Of a stretch of DNA of 64,000 bases, positions 63,333 through 64,000 are shown piece by piece. The DNA is from Rhodococcus sp. ARC_M5. Lineage in GTDB: Bacteria > Actinomycetota > Actinomycetes > Mycobacteriales > Mycobacteriaceae. The notes under the pieces are model-generated. The model ran no database searches. It was not told where the DNA came from and was given only the letters and a program-made list of their open reading frames with translations. The position numbers were made by a program, and so were the translations under genes. The stretch lies in contig NZ_JALGQE010000003.1 of the NCBI RefSeq assembly GCF_022810405.1, positions 124,001-188,000 on the forward strand, in the 5' to 3' direction. Numbering within the stretch: position 1 is the stretch's first letter; every line of letters begins with the position of its first letter.

Positions 63333-64000
63333 CCTACGACGAGCTCTGGCCCTGTTCGAGCTGTCACCGCGGCGGGTGGCGCTGGCGTCGGCGGCCGGGG
63401 TGGCAACGCTCGGCAGCGCACTGGCTCTCGCTGCGCTGTCTGCATGGTTGATCACCCGAGCGTGGCAGATGCCTCCGGTGATGGACCTGACCGTGGCAGT
63501 GGTAGCGGTTCGAGCACTGGGTATTTCGCGCGGGGTGTTCCGCTACCTCGAACGGTTGACCACCCACGACGCGGCACTGCGCGGTACGACGGCAGCGCGC
63601 ACGAGGATCTACGAGAAATTGGCGAACGGAGACGGCACACTCGCTCTGCGGCGCGGTGACGTCCTGGCTCGCACCGGGGCGGACGTCGACGTGCTCGGCG
63701 ACGTGGTCGTACGGGCGATCGTCCCCATCTGCGTCAGCGTCGTGATGATGCTCGCGGCCGTGGGACTGCTCGCAGGTATCGCGCCGGCTGCCGCGTCGAT
63801 CCTGGCGGTGGCGTTGCTGGTCGCGGGCGTGGGCGCACCGATCCTGGCCGCGCGGTCCGCACGGATCGCCGAAGAGGCCGGGGCCGACGCCGACGCCCGT
63901 TTCGCCGAGACCGCCGTCCGAGCACTCGACCATGCCGCAGAACTGCGAGTGGCCGGACGGCTCGACGCGACGCTCGCCGAAGCCGCAGGGGCAGCACAGG
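63325..64000 (+). CDS. cydC: Cytochrome bd assembly ABC transporter CydC (3' truncated by window)
   Basis: The first 225 residues are visible, beginning MSDLRRALALFELSPRRVAL. Four hydrophobic helices and SAWLITRAWQMPPVMDLTVAVVAVRALGISRGVFRYLERLTTHDAALR match the membrane half of CydC. The ATPase half lies beyond the window end. The ATG overlaps the cydD stop by 8 bases. With cydD it should form the heterodimeric transporter of the operon. Confidence 0.92.
   Translation, partial: MSDLRRALALFELSPRRVALASAAGVATLGSALALAALSAWLITRAWQMPPVMDLTVAVVAVRALGISRGVFRYLERLTTHDAALRGTTAARTRIYEKLANGDGTLALRRGDVLARTGADVDVLGDVVVRAIVPICVSVVMMLAAVGLLAGIAPAAASILAVALLVAGVGAPILAARSARIAEEAGADADARFAETAVRALDHAAELRVAGRLDATLAEAAGAAQ

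Overview
The window reads as a chromosomal segment of a GC-rich actinobacterium of the order Mycobacteriales, most likely Rhodococcus or a close relative. The evidence is the high-GC codon use with frequent GTG starts, mycobacterial-type families (LppP/LprE lipoprotein, DUF3073, the Rv0807-like sterol-carrier protein, Abhydrolase_9), and above all gene order. purD, purB, purC-ptrB, purS-purQ, an M18 aminopeptidase, purL, an Rv0807-like gene, purF, purM, DUF3073, YgfZ and pabC occur in the order I recall for Mycobacterium tuberculosis Rv0772-Rv0812. The purine genes form a conserved scaffold, and lineage-specific modules sit between them.

Layout. 1-2928: a membrane glycosyltransferase pair, the first truncated by the window edge. 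3008-11790: purD, an AbiEi/DUF559-type protein, a PLP aminotransferase, threonine aldolase, TetR, a DsbA/FrnE oxidoreductase coupled to a tiny Cys-motif protein, purB, a HAD phosphatase and a HIT protein. 11777-23412: an iron-acquisition island holding a siderophore-binding lipoprotein, an L-ornithine N-hydroxylase, two FecCD permeases, a FecE ATPase, a siderophore-interacting reductase, a flavin monooxygenase and an FbpABC ferric-iron transporter, with one strong and two weaker IdeR/DtxR-like boxes. 23416-27898: an MFS exporter, purC and oligopeptidase B. 27947-31741: a CitA/CitB-type two-component system divergent from a dicarboxylate carrier, with two CRP/GlxR-like sites between them. 31875-40822: glutathione peroxidase, DUF2334, thiM, a lipoprotein, an MBL hydrolase, purS-purQ, small unknown genes, an M18 aminopeptidase and a nucleoside phosphorylase. 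40936-54381: purL, membrane hydrolases and purF, then a complete oligopeptide ABC transporter, then purM. 54455-58981: DUF3073, MOSC, YgfZ, a second dicarboxylate carrier and pabC. 59113-64000: cydA-cydB-cydD-cydC for the cytochrome bd oxidase, with cydC cut off by the window end.

The purine genes cover most of the route from phosphoribosylamine to IMP and AMP (PurF, D, Q/S/L, M, C, B), but they are transcribed as scattered units. Many transcription units show a TANNNT hexamer 6-8 bases before the start codon, which suggests leaderless mRNAs. Non-coding structure is rich. A composite palindrome occurs at two convergent gene ends, a branched palindrome lies upstream of thiM, a 94-base element is repeated with a 153-base period between two convergent genes, and inverted repeats flank the AbiEi/DUF559 gene. 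I see no transposase, integrase, CRISPR array, rRNA or tRNA.
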